Source: Chryseobacterium rhizoplanae (GTDB lineage Bacteria > Bacteroidota > Bacteroidia > Flavobacteriales > Weeksellaceae). From it: a DNA stretch of 64,000 nt. Made by a program: the position numbers and the translations under genes. The notes under the pieces were generated by a model. It saw only the letters and a list, made by a program, of their open reading frames with translations, had not been told where the DNA came from and made no database searches. Below, one piece after another: positions 1 to 8,646 of this stretch. The first letter of the stretch is position 1; every line of letters starts with the position of its first letter. The stretch lies in NCBI RefSeq assembly GCF_900182655.1, contig NZ_FXTC01000002.1, forward strand, positions 248,001 to 312,000, in the 5' to 3' direction.

Positions 1-1178
1 TTGAAATCGAACGGGCTTTGCTGGAAACAGCCAAGAACAGCCCGAATATTGAAATTCTTGACCATCATTATGTCATCGATATCATTACCCAACACCATGT
101 TCCCGGAAAAGAACTCAACGAAGGTGACATCCATTGCTATGGCGCTTACATCCTGGATGAAAAGTCCAAGACCATCAAAAAAATCACTTCCAAAATAACA
201 CTGGCTGCCACTGGAGGCGCAGGACATGTTTATAAAAACACCACCAATCCTACCATCGCTACCGGAGACGGAATTGCTTTCGTAGCCCGTGCCAAAGGAA
301 AAGTTTCCAATATGCAGTATTACCAGTTTCATCCAACAGCTTTGTACAGTAAAATGGATGGAATGTTGTTTTTAATTTCAGAAGCCGTTCGTGGAGATGG
401 AGCAAAATTAAAAACCAAAAGAGGCGAAAAATTCATGCATAAATATGATGAGCGTGAAGAATTAGCATCCAGAGATATTGTGGCAAGAGCCATCGACGCC
501 GAAATGAAAATTACCGGAGACGAATTTGTTGGTTTAGACTGCAAGGAAATGAACCATGAAAAATTCTTAGAACATTTCCCTAATATTTATAAAAAATGCA
601 GAGACGAAGGAATTGATCCCTTCACTCAATTAATTCCCGTTGTACCGGCCTGTCACTATTTAATGGGAGGTATTGAAGTTGACAGAGACGGACAGTCCTC
701 CATCAGAAACCTTTTTGCTGTAGGTGAATGTACCAACTCAGGACTTCACGGAGCCAACAGACTTGCTTCCAATTCATTACTTGAAGGCTTGGTTTTCGGA
801 CACAATGCTGCCATGAAAACCGTAGAACTTCTGAATGAAAACAATTTTAACTTTGATGATCTGAAAGCCGTTCCGGAATGGAATGAAGAAGGAATGAAAA
901 TCATGGACGAAATGGTAATTGTAAGCTATCTCAGAAAACAGCTTCAGGAAATGATGAGCGATCTGGTAGGTATTGTAAGGAGTAACCGACGTTTGAATAT
1001 GGCTCTGCAAAAACATCAGGAAATTGCCGCTGCCGTAGACGAGATCTACCATTACTCTATTCTTTCTCCGCAATTATCGGAATTAAGAAACCTTACAACC
1101 GTTGCCCACCTCATCATTACCCAATCTATGGAAATGACAGAGAATAAAGGAGCATTTTATAATAAAGATTTAGCCTAA
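1..1178 (+). CDS. nadB: L-aspartate oxidase, C-terminal part (5' end outside window)
   Basis: FAD enzyme that oxidises L-aspartate to iminoaspartate, the first step of de novo NAD synthesis. The frame is open from base 3 to the TAA at 1176-1178, so the gene starts upstream of the window and the N-terminal FAD-binding Rossmann motif is not visible. Seen here are the glycine-rich ATGGAGHVY segment, the QFHPTALY block, the RGDGAKL substrate-region block, the ASRDIVARAID helix, and the late FAD-contact block NLFAVGECTNSGLHGANRLA; together they fit NadB rather than fumarate reductase, an assignment supported by nadC following 12 bp later. The apparent ATG at 18 is internal: in-frame codons EIERAL precede it. 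No frameshift seen. Confidence 0.95.
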   Translation, partial: EIERALLETAKNSPNIEILDHHYVIDIITQHHVPGKELNEGDIHCYGAYILDEKSKTIKKITSKITLAATGGAGHVYKNTTNPTIATGDGIAFVARAKGKVSNMQYYQFHPTALYSKMDGMLFLISEAVRGDGAKLKTKRGEKFMHKYDEREELASRDIVARAIDAEMKITGDEFVGLDCKEMNHEKFLEHFPNIYKKCRDEGIDPFTQLIPVVPACHYLMGGIEVDRDGQSSIRNLFAVGECTNSGLHGANRLASNSLLEGLVFGHNAAMKTVELLNENNFNFDDLKAVPEWNEEGMKIMDEMVIVSYLRKQLQEMMSDLVGIVRSNRRLNMALQKHQEIAAAVDEIYHYSILSPQLSELRNLTTVAHLIITQSMEMTENKGAFYNKDLA

Positions 1179-1190
1179 AAGTACCACACA

Positions 1191-2051
1191 ATGAAAAGAC
1201 CAGCATACGTAACAGATAAAGCATTAAAGACATTTATAAAAAACGCACTTGAGGAAGATATTCAGGACGGAGACCACTCTACCCTATCTACTATTCCACA
1301 GGATCTTGTACAAAGTGCAAAGCTTTTAGTAAAACAGGACTGCATTCTTGCAGGAGTTGAGCTGGCAGAAATCATTTTCAAGACTTTTGACAAAAATCTG
1401 AAAGTAGAAGTTTTCATTAAAGATGGAACTCCTTGCAAATTCGGAGATGTTGCTCTTATTGTAACAGGAAGTGCAAAATCTATCCTTTCCACGGAAAGAT
1501 TTGTACTTAACTGTATGCAGAGGATGAGCGGTATTGCCACCCTTACCCACGACTGGGACTCAAGGTTGGTAGGCACAAAAACTAAACTTTTAGATACAAG
1601 AAAAACAACTCCTAACTTCAGGATGTGTGAAAAATGGGCAGTTGCCATAGGTGGCGGAACTAATCACAGATATGGCCTTTATGACATGATTATGCTGAAA
1701 GATAATCACATTGATTACAACGGAAGCATTACCAATGCAGTGGCAATGGCCAAAGACTACGTTAAAAAGAACAAAAAAAAGTTAAAAATAGAGGTTGAAA
1801 CAAGAAACCTTGCAGAAGTTCAGGAAGCCATCAATGCAAAGGTCGACAGAATTATGCTTGACAACATGGATGTAAAGACCATGAAGGAAGCTGTAAAAAT
1901 GATCAACGGTTCATGTGAGTCTGAAGCTTCAGGCGGAATTACCCGCGATATGCTTAAAGAAATTGCTTCCACAGGCGTTACATTCATCTCTGTAGGGGCC
2001 CTTACACACTCTGCTGAGAATATAGATTTGAGTCTCAAAGCAGTGAAATAG
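1191..2051 (+). CDS. nadC: nicotinate-nucleotide diphosphorylase (carboxylating), quinolinate phosphoribosyltransferase
   Basis: Converts quinolinate and PRPP to nicotinate mononucleotide, CO2 and PPi. The 286-aa length is typical for the family. Visible signatures are LLDTRKTTPNFR (about 133-144), GGGTNHRYGLYDMIMLKDNH (about 154-173), VETR in the alpha/beta barrel, DRIMLDNM, ESEASGGI and the C-terminal FISVGALTHS phosphate-binding segment. It follows nadB by 12 bp and is almost certainly co-transcribed with it; a stem-loop follows the stop. nadA is not in view. Confidence 0.97.
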   Translation: MKRPAYVTDKALKTFIKNALEEDIQDGDHSTLSTIPQDLVQSAKLLVKQDCILAGVELAEIIFKTFDKNLKVEVFIKDGTPCKFGDVALIVTGSAKSILSTERFVLNCMQRMSGIATLTHDWDSRLVGTKTKLLDTRKTTPNFRMCEKWAVAIGGGTNHRYGLYDMIMLKDNHIDYNGSITNAVAMAKDYVKKNKKKLKIEVETRNLAEVQEAINAKVDRIMLDNMDVKTMKEAVKMINGSCESEASGGITRDMLKEIASTGVTFISVGALTHSAENIDLSLKAVK

Positions 2052-2053
2052 CG

Positions 2054-2096
2054 TTGAATTTTTAACAAAAACACCCCCACTTTGTTAAAAATTCAA
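2054..2096 (+). terminator. 16-bp perfect stem-loop after nadC
   Basis: TTGAATTTTTAACAAA (2054-2069) pairs perfectly with TTTGTTAAAAATTCAA (2081-2096) around an 11-base C-rich loop. It lies directly behind the nadC stop. The T-tract after the stem is weak, so efficiency is uncertain. Confidence 0.6.
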
Positions 2097-2210
2097 TAAC
2101 ATGACTTTTTTCATAAAAAATTCTATTTTTTAGCCATAACACTGAATTTCAAACTATTAACATTATTAAGACTGATTAAAAATTAACATTAAGTTAATAA
2201 TAGTTAAATT

Positions 2211-2218
2211 TTATTTTG
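2211..2218 (+). promoter_or_regulatory. weak candidate -7 box for the TonB receptor
   Basis: TTATTTTG has one mismatch to TAnnTTTG and lies 41 bp before the receptor ATG. No TTG is present at the usual spacing. The rest of 2097-2210 is A/T-rich with no other recognised element. Confidence 0.3.
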
Positions 2219-2259
2219 CGAATTTTGCAGAAAATTAAATCTAATTATTACTAACGATT

Positions 2260-4806
2260 ATGAAATTAATCAACAAATCGATGCTATCTGCAGTAATTAC
2301 ATTATCTACAGCTAGTGTTTATTATGCACAACAAGTTCAGGATACTGTAAAAACAAAATCCAATGATATTGAACAAGTTGTATTAACTGGTGTTGCTGAT
2401 ATCGCTAAAGATAGAAAGACTCCAGTAGCAGTTTCAACAATTAAGGAAGCTCAAATTGTTGAAAAATTAGGAAATCAGGAATTCCCTGAAATCCTTAACA
2501 CTACGCCATCTGTATATGCAACTAAAGGTGGTGGTGGATTTGGAGACTCTAAGCTAAACATTAGAGGATTCAGTCAAAACAACATTGCTGTAATGGTAAA
2601 TGGTATGCCAGTTAATGACATGGAAAACGGTTCTGTTTACTGGTCAAACTGGGCTGGATTATCTGACGTAACCTCTGCAATGCAAGTTCAAAGAGGTTTG
2701 GGTTCATCCAAATTAGCAATTGCATCTATTGGGGGGACTGTAAACATCTTAACCAGATCCTCTGATAAAAAACAAGGAGGAATTGTTTCTTTAGGAGTAG
2801 GTAATAATGACTATGTAAAATCTCTATTTGCTTATAACACTGGTAAATCTGAGAAAGGATGGTCTTCTTCATTCTTGATGAGTAGAACAGCAGGTTCTAT
2901 GTATGCAGATGGAACTAAATTCGAAGGATACAACTACTATTTTGCATTAGGATATCAGAAACCTGGAGGTAACCATGATTTCCAATTCACAATCACTGGA
3001 GCTCCACAATGGCACAATCAAAGATCTTATGCATCAACAATTGACAACTATATTCTTTACAACCAGGACCATGATGGAACACCTGATAGAAAATACAACT
3101 CTGATTGGGGATATTTAAACGGTAGAGAATATTCTGCAAGAGTAAATTATTACCACAAACCAGTAATGTCTTTAAACTGGGATTGGAGAATAAGCGAAAA
3201 ATCAAAACTTAATACTGTTGTTTACGCTTCTTTTGGTAGAGGTGGAGGAACCAATACAACAGGTACAGCAAATGGTAAAGCTTTAAGTACTTTCAGAGAT
3301 CCTAATACAGGACTTTATAATTTTGATGCAATTTATGCAGCCAACCAAGCTTCTAACCCTACGAAAGGGATCTTAATCAGAAATGCTTCTATTAACTCTC
3401 ACAACTGGTTTGGATTAATCTCATCTTTCAACCATACCTTCAATGAAAATTTCAAAATCAGCGCTGGTGTTGACGCAAGATATTATCAAGGATACCATTA
3501 TCAAGTAGTTAGTGATTTATTAGGAGGTTCTGGATATCTTGACAAAAACAACAAAAATATTGGGAATAATACTGTAACAGCAACTGAAGGTACAGATCCA
3601 AAATGGAATCCTTTCGGAGGTAAATTAATGGATATCAATAATAGAATTGGTTATAGCAATGATTCTAACGTCCTTTGGTATGGAGCATTTGGTCAATTGG
3701 AGTATACAAAAAATGATTTTTCTGCGTTTGTACAAGGATCAGTTTCTAACCAAGGATTCCAAAGAATAGATAACTTTATCATTGATAATGTTACTAAATC
3801 TAAGAATGGTACCATCATGCCTACAACAACTGATTATAAGAACCTAACTGGTTACAACATTAAAGGGGGATTAAACTATAACATCAACGAACACCATAAT
3901 GTATTTGGTAATGTTGGTTACTATGAGAAACAACCTTTCTTTAATTCAATCTATAGAAGTAATGAAAATGTAGTTTCGCCTGATGCAACCAATGAAAAAA
4001 TCTTTGGAGTTGAATTAGGATACGGATTTAGATCTTCTAAATTCAATGCTAACGTAAACATTTATAGAACTACTTGGGATGACAGATATCAAAGAAAGAC
4101 AGGATTATCTTATACTGATCCTGCAACAAATGTAAGAACAACTTACTATGCTGAAATCAATGGTCTTAGTGAAGTTCACCAAGGTATTGAATTTGACGCT
4201 AACTTAGTTCTTAACAAGTTCTTATCTGCATACGGGATGTTCTCAGTTGGAGACTGGCATTATAACGGAACAGCAAACGCAACATTATTCAATGATGCAG
4301 ATAACTCTCCATTCAACTTACCAGGCACTACATCTAATGAAACTACATTAAATCTAGACAAAGTGAAAGTAGGAGAATCTGCTCAGATGACTGCAGCATT
4401 AGGTATCACTGTTACTCCTGTTAAAGATTTGAAAGTAGATATGAACTGGAGATATGCTAATAAATTATATTCTTCACTAGATGTATACTCTTATAGCAGC
4501 GCATCTGCTAAAGGAGCATTACAACTTCCTGACTATCATTTATTTGACCTGGGAATTTCTTATAAAATCAAACTAAAAAACCCTTCTCAATTCTTTACAA
4601 TCAGAGGAAATGTTTACAACTTGTTTGATACAACTTATATCGCGGAATCTCTAACAGCTATTCATGCTGATGATAAAAGTGGTACTGCGGCTAATGCTCC
4701 AACTTACGAACAAGCAGGTAAGTTATATAAAGGGGTTGCTACAGGTAACCAGGTGTATTTCGGATTCGGAAGAACATGGGCAGCAACATTATCATTCAAC
4801 TTCTAA
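2260..4806 (+). CDS. TonB-dependent outer-membrane receptor
   Basis: Outer-membrane active transporter of 848 aa; the substrate is unknown. A signal peptide (roughly residues 1-24, ending YYA) is followed by a short linker, the plug domain (about 40-160; QVVLTG entry, LNIRGFSQNN, VMVNGMPVND, QVQRGLGSSK and GGTVNILT) and a 22-strand-type barrel ending in the terminal aromatic SFNF signature. There is no carboxypeptidase-like N-terminal domain and no adjacent SusD, so it is not a typical SusC glycan importer. The plug motif GMPVNDMENGSVYWSNW occurs in a Bacteroidota receptor subgroup, but I cannot assign a ligand. It is a single-gene unit, followed by a strong terminator. Its codon use looks AT-richer (many gga/tta/aca) than the neighbouring asd, consistent with high expression. 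Confidence 0.93.
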   Translation: MKLINKSMLSAVITLSTASVYYAQQVQDTVKTKSNDIEQVVLTGVADIAKDRKTPVAVSTIKEAQIVEKLGNQEFPEILNTTPSVYATKGGGGFGDSKLNIRGFSQNNIAVMVNGMPVNDMENGSVYWSNWAGLSDVTSAMQVQRGLGSSKLAIASIGGTVNILTRSSDKKQGGIVSLGVGNNDYVKSLFAYNTGKSEKGWSSSFLMSRTAGSMYADGTKFEGYNYYFALGYQKPGGNHDFQFTITGAPQWHNQRSYASTIDNYILYNQDHDGTPDRKYNSDWGYLNGREYSARVNYYHKPVMSLNWDWRISEKSKLNTVVYASFGRGGGTNTTGTANGKALSTFRDPNTGLYNFDAIYAANQASNPTKGILIRNASINSHNWFGLISSFNHTFNENFKISAGVDARYYQGYHYQVVSDLLGGSGYLDKNNKNIGNNTVTATEGTDPKWNPFGGKLMDINNRIGYSNDSNVLWYGAFGQLEYTKNDFSAFVQGSVSNQGFQRIDNFIIDNVTKSKNGTIMPTTTDYKNLTGYNIKGGLNYNINEHHNVFGNVGYYEKQPFFNSIYRSNENVVSPDATNEKIFGVELGYGFRSSKFNANVNIYRTTWDDRYQRKTGLSYTDPATNVRTTYYAEINGLSEVHQGIEFDANLVLNKFLSAYGMFSVGDWHYNGTANATLFNDADNSPFNLPGTTSNETTLNLDKVKVGESAQMTAALGITVTPVKDLKVDMNWRYANKLYSSLDVYSYSSASAKGALQLPDYHLFDLGISYKIKLKNPSQFFTIRGNVYNLFDTTYIAESLTAIHADDKSGTAANAPTYEQAGKLYKGVATGNQVYFGFGRTWAATLSFNF

Positions 4807-4837
4807 TAATATCACAATATTAGATTTTATAAATATC

Positions 4838-4864
4838 AATCCCGGCTTTGAGCCGGGATTTTTG
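4838..4864 (+). terminator. rho-independent terminator of the TonB receptor
   Basis: AATCCCGGCT (4838-4847), loop TTG, AGCCGGGATT (4851-4860), then a T run. The loop TTG may double as the -33 element of the next gene. Confidence 0.9.
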
Positions 4865-4873
4865 TTATCTTTG
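4848..4873 (+). promoter_or_regulatory. promoter of the small membrane protein gene
   Basis: A perfect -7 box TATCTTTG lies at 4866-4873, 19 bp before the ATG at 4893. The only nearby TTG (4848-4850) is 15 bp upstream, slightly short of the usual 17-23, and sits in the preceding terminator loop. Confidence 0.55.
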
Positions 4874-4892
4874 TGTACAAAAAAATAGGATT

Positions 4893-5324
4893 ATGGATTT
4901 TTACAACATTTTACTTAATGCCCACAAAGGTTTCGGGTATCTTGAAATTCTTTTGGTAACATTATTTATCATTGCACTTTTAGCTACCATGTTCGGTTTC
5001 AGTGGAAAAGTGAACAAATTTTTGAAGAAAACAACCCTTTTCACAATGATTTTCTTCCACGTTCAGTTTTTATTGGGAATTATTATGTTGATCACAACTT
5101 TTAGCAAAGGATTAAACATGGGAGAAGTAATGAAAAATGCAGCATTGAGATTTCAATATGTTGAACACCCATTCTCTATGCTTATTGCAGCAGTTTTGAT
5201 GACTATCGTCAACAAAAAAGTAAAATCCAATGACACTATTTCTTTAGGAGTAGTGATTATGGGACTGATTGCAGTAGGTTTATTTGCATTCGCGTTCCCT
5301 TGGACAAGAGTCTTTGGGGCTTAA
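4893..5324 (+). CDS. small four-helix membrane protein, cytochrome b-like (function unknown)
   Basis: Integral membrane protein of 143 aa with four predicted transmembrane helices (about 15-33, 48-68, 86-104 and 118-137). Histidines lie at HKGFGY near residue 10, FFHVQF in helix 2 and EHPF before helix 3, the kind of pattern seen in small cytochrome b-type or SirB-like proteins; heme binding is inference. I chose the ATG at 4893 (MDFYNILLNAH) rather than the in-frame ATG at 4848 because the longer version would run through the preceding terminator and the TATCTTTG promoter box. It is monocistronic or co-transcribed with asd 66 bp downstream. Confidence 0.75.
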   Translation: MDFYNILLNAHKGFGYLEILLVTLFIIALLATMFGFSGKVNKFLKKTTLFTMIFFHVQFLLGIIMLITTFSKGLNMGEVMKNAALRFQYVEHPFSMLIAAVLMTIVNKKVKSNDTISLGVVIMGLIAVGLFAFAFPWTRVFGA

Positions 5325-5390
5325 ACAGACAAAGAAATTATATGCGTTATAATTTATAAATAGTTTAATCTTAAATTTTTAATTAAATCA

Positions 5391-6383
5391 ATGAAAGTAG
5401 CTGTAGTAGGTTCAACAGGAATGGTTGGACAAGTTATGCTTAAAGTTTTGGAGGAGAGAAACTTCCCTGTAACAGAATTAATTCCGGTAGCATCCGAAAG
5501 ATCTGTAGGCAAGAAGGTGAAGTATAAACAGAAGGAATTTACCATCGTAAGCATGAAGGACGCTATAGCTGCCAAACCGGATATTGCAATCTTCTCTGCA
5601 GGTGGTTCTACTTCCCTTGAATTTGCCCCTTTATTTGCAGAAGCAGGAATCACAGTAATTGATAATTCTTCTGCATGGAGAATGGACCCTGATAAAAAAC
5701 TGGTAGTTCCTGAGATCAATGCTGATGTTTTAACGAAAGAAGATAAAATCATTGCAAATCCGAACTGTTCTACCATTCAATTGGTAATGGTTTTAGGACC
5801 CTTGAACAAAAAATATGATTTAAAAAGAGTAATTGTTTCTACTTACCAGTCTGTAACAGGAACTGGTAAAGCTGCTGTAGACCAGTTAAACGGTGAAATC
5901 AGCGGAGATGATTCTATCGCAAAAGTATATCCTTATCAGATTTTCAAAAATGCATTGCCACACTGTGATGTATTTGCTGATGATGATTACACCAAAGAAG
6001 AGATTAAACTGATGAAGGAGCCTAAAAAGATTTTAGGAGACGATACCTTTAACTTAACAGCAACTGCTGTAAGAGTTCCGGTTCAGGGAGGACATTCTGA
6101 AAGTGTGAACATTGAATTCGAAAATGAATTTGAACTGGACGAAGTAAGAAAAATCTTATCCGAAACTCCTGGGGTAATTGTAATGGATGATGTGAAAAAC
6201 AACCAGTACCCGATGCCTTTATATTCAGAAGGAAAAGATGAGGTGTTCGTAGGAAGAATCAGAAGAGATCTTTCACAGCCCAAAACGCTCAACCTCTGGA
6301 TTGTTGCTGACAATCTGAGGAAAGGAGCAGCAACAAACGCTGTACAAATCGCAGAATACCTTGTAGCAAACAACTTAGTATAA
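5391..6383 (+). CDS. asd: aspartate-semialdehyde dehydrogenase
   Basis: NADPH-dependent reduction of aspartyl-4-phosphate to aspartate semialdehyde, the branch point for lysine/diaminopimelate, threonine and methionine. The 330 residues show an N-terminal VGSTGMVGQ dinucleotide-binding motif (6-14), FSAGGSTS (68-75), the catalytic NPNCSTIQ with Cys126, TYQSVTGTGK (151-160) and the general-base histidine in VPVQGGHSE (His235). Length and motif order are those of the bacterial Gram-negative-type enzyme. A stem-loop terminator follows. Confidence 0.97.
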   Translation: MKVAVVGSTGMVGQVMLKVLEERNFPVTELIPVASERSVGKKVKYKQKEFTIVSMKDAIAAKPDIAIFSAGGSTSLEFAPLFAEAGITVIDNSSAWRMDPDKKLVVPEINADVLTKEDKIIANPNCSTIQLVMVLGPLNKKYDLKRVIVSTYQSVTGTGKAAVDQLNGEISGDDSIAKVYPYQIFKNALPHCDVFADDDYTKEEIKLMKEPKKILGDDTFNLTATAVRVPVQGGHSESVNIEFENEFELDEVRKILSETPGVIVMDDVKNNQYPMPLYSEGKDEVFVGRIRRDLSQPKTLNLWIVADNLRKGAATNAVQIAEYLVANNLV

Positions 6384-6394
6384 ACTAACAAAAT

Positions 6395-6427
6395 AAAAAA
6401 GAGTCTCAAAATTGAGATTCTTTTTTT
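6395..6427 (+). terminator. rho-independent terminator after asd
   Basis: An A-run and GAGTCTCAA (6401-6409) pair with TTGAGATTC (6412-6420, one G-U pair), followed by at least eight T. Confidence 0.85.
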
Positions 6428-6440
6428 TATCAAACTCTAT

Positions 6441-7439
6441 ATGAATACCCAGAAAAATACCCACAAAGAGAAAATAGGATTCCAAAAACTTATTGCAGTG
6501 TTTGGAGTTATCCTTTTTATCGGAAAGATTATTGCCTGGAAACTCACCAATTCCGATGCTGTCTTTTCCGATGCTATGGAAAGTGTCGTGAATGTCATCA
6601 GTGCATTCATGGGATTATATTCACTTCATCTTGCGGCCAAGCCTAAAGATGAGGACCATCCATACGGCCATGGGAAAGTAGAATTTGTGACTTCCGGTAT
6701 TGAAGGAGCTCTTATTGCTATTGCCGGTGTTATGATTATCTATGAAGGGGTTCACAGTCTTATCGTAGGAAAAACACTGAGTAAAATAGATCTTGGGATA
6801 TGGATCATTGCTGCCACGGCAATCATTAATTATCTATTGGGATATATTTCTATAAAAAAAGGGAAAAGAGAAAACTCTCTGGTTCTTATCTCATCCGGGA
6901 AACACCTTCAATCCGATACCATTACCACCCTTGGAGTAGTTCTAAGTTTAGTCATTGTTTATTTTACTAAAATTTATTGGCTGGATTCAGCAGTAGCATT
7001 ATCTTTTGGACTTTACATCATATTTGTAGGCTATAAAATCGTCCGAAAATCTTTAAGTGGTATCATGGATGAGCAGGACCCTGAAATACTGAATCAGGTC
7101 ATCAGAATCCTTGAAGGAAACAGACAGATCGAATGGATTGATGTACACAATATGAAAATACAGCAATTCGGTTCTTCCCTGCATATTGATGCCCACATTA
7201 CCCTTCCATGGTATTATGACCTTCGTGATGCCCACAGTGAAATGGAAAAGGTAATCATCCTCCTTGCCAAAAATATGAAACGAAGCATTGAGTTCAATTT
7301 TCATATGGATGATTGTAAACCGATTTCATGCCCGGTCTGCCAGATCAAAGACTGCCCTGTCCGTGAAAAAGATTTTGTCAAACGTGTAGAATGGACTCCG
7401 GAGAATGTAACCAGTGTAGATAAACACACCGTAGAATAA
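6441..7439 (+). CDS. cation diffusion facilitator (CDF) family metal transporter
   Basis: Inner-membrane divalent-cation/proton antiporter exporting Zn, Fe, Mn or similar. In 332 residues there are about six transmembrane helices with the helix-2 metal site SDAMESVVNV (about 43-52), the loop motif HPYGHGKVE, and the second site HLQSDT in helix 5, followed by a cytoplasmic domain (about 215-300) of the CDF dimerisation type (DVHNMKIQQFG...HIDAHITLP). Unusual is a C-terminal extension with four cysteines spaced C-x4-C-x2-C-x5-C, which could bind an extra metal ion. It is separated from asd by a terminator and converges with the exosortase pair 9 bp away. Confidence 0.9.
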   Translation: MNTQKNTHKEKIGFQKLIAVFGVILFIGKIIAWKLTNSDAVFSDAMESVVNVISAFMGLYSLHLAAKPKDEDHPYGHGKVEFVTSGIEGALIAIAGVMIIYEGVHSLIVGKTLSKIDLGIWIIAATAIINYLLGYISIKKGKRENSLVLISSGKHLQSDTITTLGVVLSLVIVYFTKIYWLDSAVALSFGLYIIFVGYKIVRKSLSGIMDEQDPEILNQVIRILEGNRQIEWIDVHNMKIQQFGSSLHIDAHITLPWYYDLRDAHSEMEKVIILLAKNMKRSIEFNFHMDDCKPISCPVCQIKDCPVREKDFVKRVEWTPENVTSVDKHTVE

Positions 7440-7448
7440 TACATTCAC

Positions 7449-7889
7449 TTATCTTTCCTCTTTATCCATCATCTGCTTTCTGTAATAAAACATAGGAACA
7501 ATAAGCAGTATAATCAAAGGCTGGATTACAAACCTTCTCATATAGAAAGAAAAAAGATATCCTATTTCAAATTTATCATGAATACAGTACAGGTAAATGG
7601 GTAATGTAATAGCAAAGACAACAATGATCATCACTGCACCCTGCAATGTCCATTGTTTGTTTTTGAATAAACCATGAATGATCAGGCAGGAAAACAAAAG
7701 ATTTAAAACGAATCTAAACAAATGTCCGCCAATCAGTTTTCCCCATTCAAATGCAGGGAATTCAATATGTTTATTCGCTTCATGGAAATAACCGAGGAAA
7801 GGATCATAAAAAAGAGTATCCTCCAGAGCTCTCACCCCAATCAATCCGCAGATTCCTGCTATAATCAGAAGCCAATTAAGAATTTTCAT
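7449..7889 (-). CDS. exosortase F-associated membrane protein
   Basis: Membrane protein of 146 aa with about four transmembrane helices (around 3-20, 55-72, 85-103 and 117-135). Its start overlaps the xrtF stop by 14 bp, and it matches my recollection of the short partner that accompanies XrtF in Flavobacteriia. Charged loops (ANKHIEFPAFEWGK; HDKFEIGY) lie between helices. Biochemical role unknown; presumably it assists the exosortase in recognising or handling C-terminal sorting signals. Translational coupling with xrtF is likely given the overlap. Confidence 0.8.
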   Translation of the reverse strand: MKILNWLLIIAGICGLIGVRALEDTLFYDPFLGYFHEANKHIEFPAFEWGKLIGGHLFRFVLNLLFSCLIIHGLFKNKQWTLQGAVMIIVVFAITLPIYLYCIHDKFEIGYLFSFYMRRFVIQPLIILLIVPMFYYRKQMMDKEER

Positions 7890-8406
7890 GTTTTAATGCA
7901 AAAAATTTAATCCAGATCAGCCAAAGCACAACGACGCTTCCATAAATAATGGCAGGAAAAATAAAATCATGGAATATTTTACCATATTCTTTATGGTCTG
8001 TCATGACAATATTCAACCCTACGATTCTCAGAAGATTCATGATATACAGGATAATCAACCCCGCCCCAACAAAGACAAAGGTTTTCATTCCTTTATAAAA
8101 AGCGAAAACGAAAGAAACAAACAAAATGATCACAGAAACAGCATTACAGCCCTCCACCATTCTTGTCTCATAGCGTTGTTTTACATAAAACCAAACCTGC
8201 TCATTCTTTACGTCATCATAAAGCTCCGTAGGATAACCTATGCTATTCTGCACAGCAGCTACCTGATTGGCAATTATTCTTGAAAAAGAATCCAACCCGG
8301 CATCTTTACCACTATTCAGATAGAACTGATAGGCAAAAAGCAATACCAGGTAAATAATAATGAAACGCAATAAAATACCTAAAACAGGTTTAAAGTCTTT
8401 CAACAT
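7876..8406 (-). CDS. xrtF: exosortase family protein XrtF
   Basis: Multi-pass membrane cysteine transpeptidase-like enzyme of the exosortase/archaeosortase superfamily. The three invariant catalytic positions are all present: Cys87 in EGCNAVS, Arg127 in NLLRIVG and His146 in FHDFIFP. The 176-aa length is right for the compact XrtF subgroup. Exosortases cleave and process C-terminal tripartite sorting signals on exported proteins; the substrates of XrtF are not established as far as I know, and no obvious PEP-CTERM-like tail is encoded in this window. It forms an overlapping pair with the downstream partner. The -7 box ends only 4 bp before the ATG, so the mRNA may be leaderless. Confidence 0.9.
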   Translation of the reverse strand: MLKDFKPVLGILLRFIIIYLVLLFAYQFYLNSGKDAGLDSFSRIIANQVAAVQNSIGYPTELYDDVKNEQVWFYVKQRYETRMVEGCNAVSVIILFVSFVFAFYKGMKTFVFVGAGLIILYIMNLLRIVGLNIVMTDHKEYGKIFHDFIFPAIIYGSVVVLWLIWIKFFALKHENS

Positions 8407-8410
8407 TCTG

Positions 8411-8418
8411 CAAAGATA
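8411..8418 (-). promoter_or_regulatory. -7 box of xrtF, immediately before the start codon
   Basis: On the - strand TATCTTTG, a perfect TAnnTTTG match, ends 4 bases before the ATG (8406). No TTG at standard spacing. The expected start of transcription coincides with the A of the ATG. Confidence 0.55.
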
Positions 8419-8628
8419 AAAATTAGCCTGTAATATCCTGAATTTGAATCAAGAAACTTAAAAAACACCCATCAGATCTTTCGATTATGGAATATAATAC
8501 TGTAAAATTTTCTTTAAAATTCTCCATAAAATAAATATTCAACACTTTTTTATTCCTTCATTATAACGGTCTCTTCTCTTCACATTTTCACTTCGTTAAA
8601 CTATAATTCCCAACTCACGTTTATTTAG

Positions 8629-8636
8629 TATATTTG
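8629..8636 (+). promoter_or_regulatory. -7 box of the AmgK-like kinase gene
   Basis: TATATTTG matches TAnnTTTG exactly and ends 10 bp before the ATG at 8647. No TTG at the -33 position. The remainder of 8419-8628 is A/T-rich without a recognised element. Confidence 0.5.
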
Positions 8637-8646
8637 TTTCCATATT

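Noticed and set aside
1262..1648. - strand ORF opposite nadC (128 aa)
   Set aside because: Shadow of a strongly conserved gene; no promoter and no family resemblance. The same applies to the other antisense ORFs over ftsH, lptF/G, GH38 and GH92.
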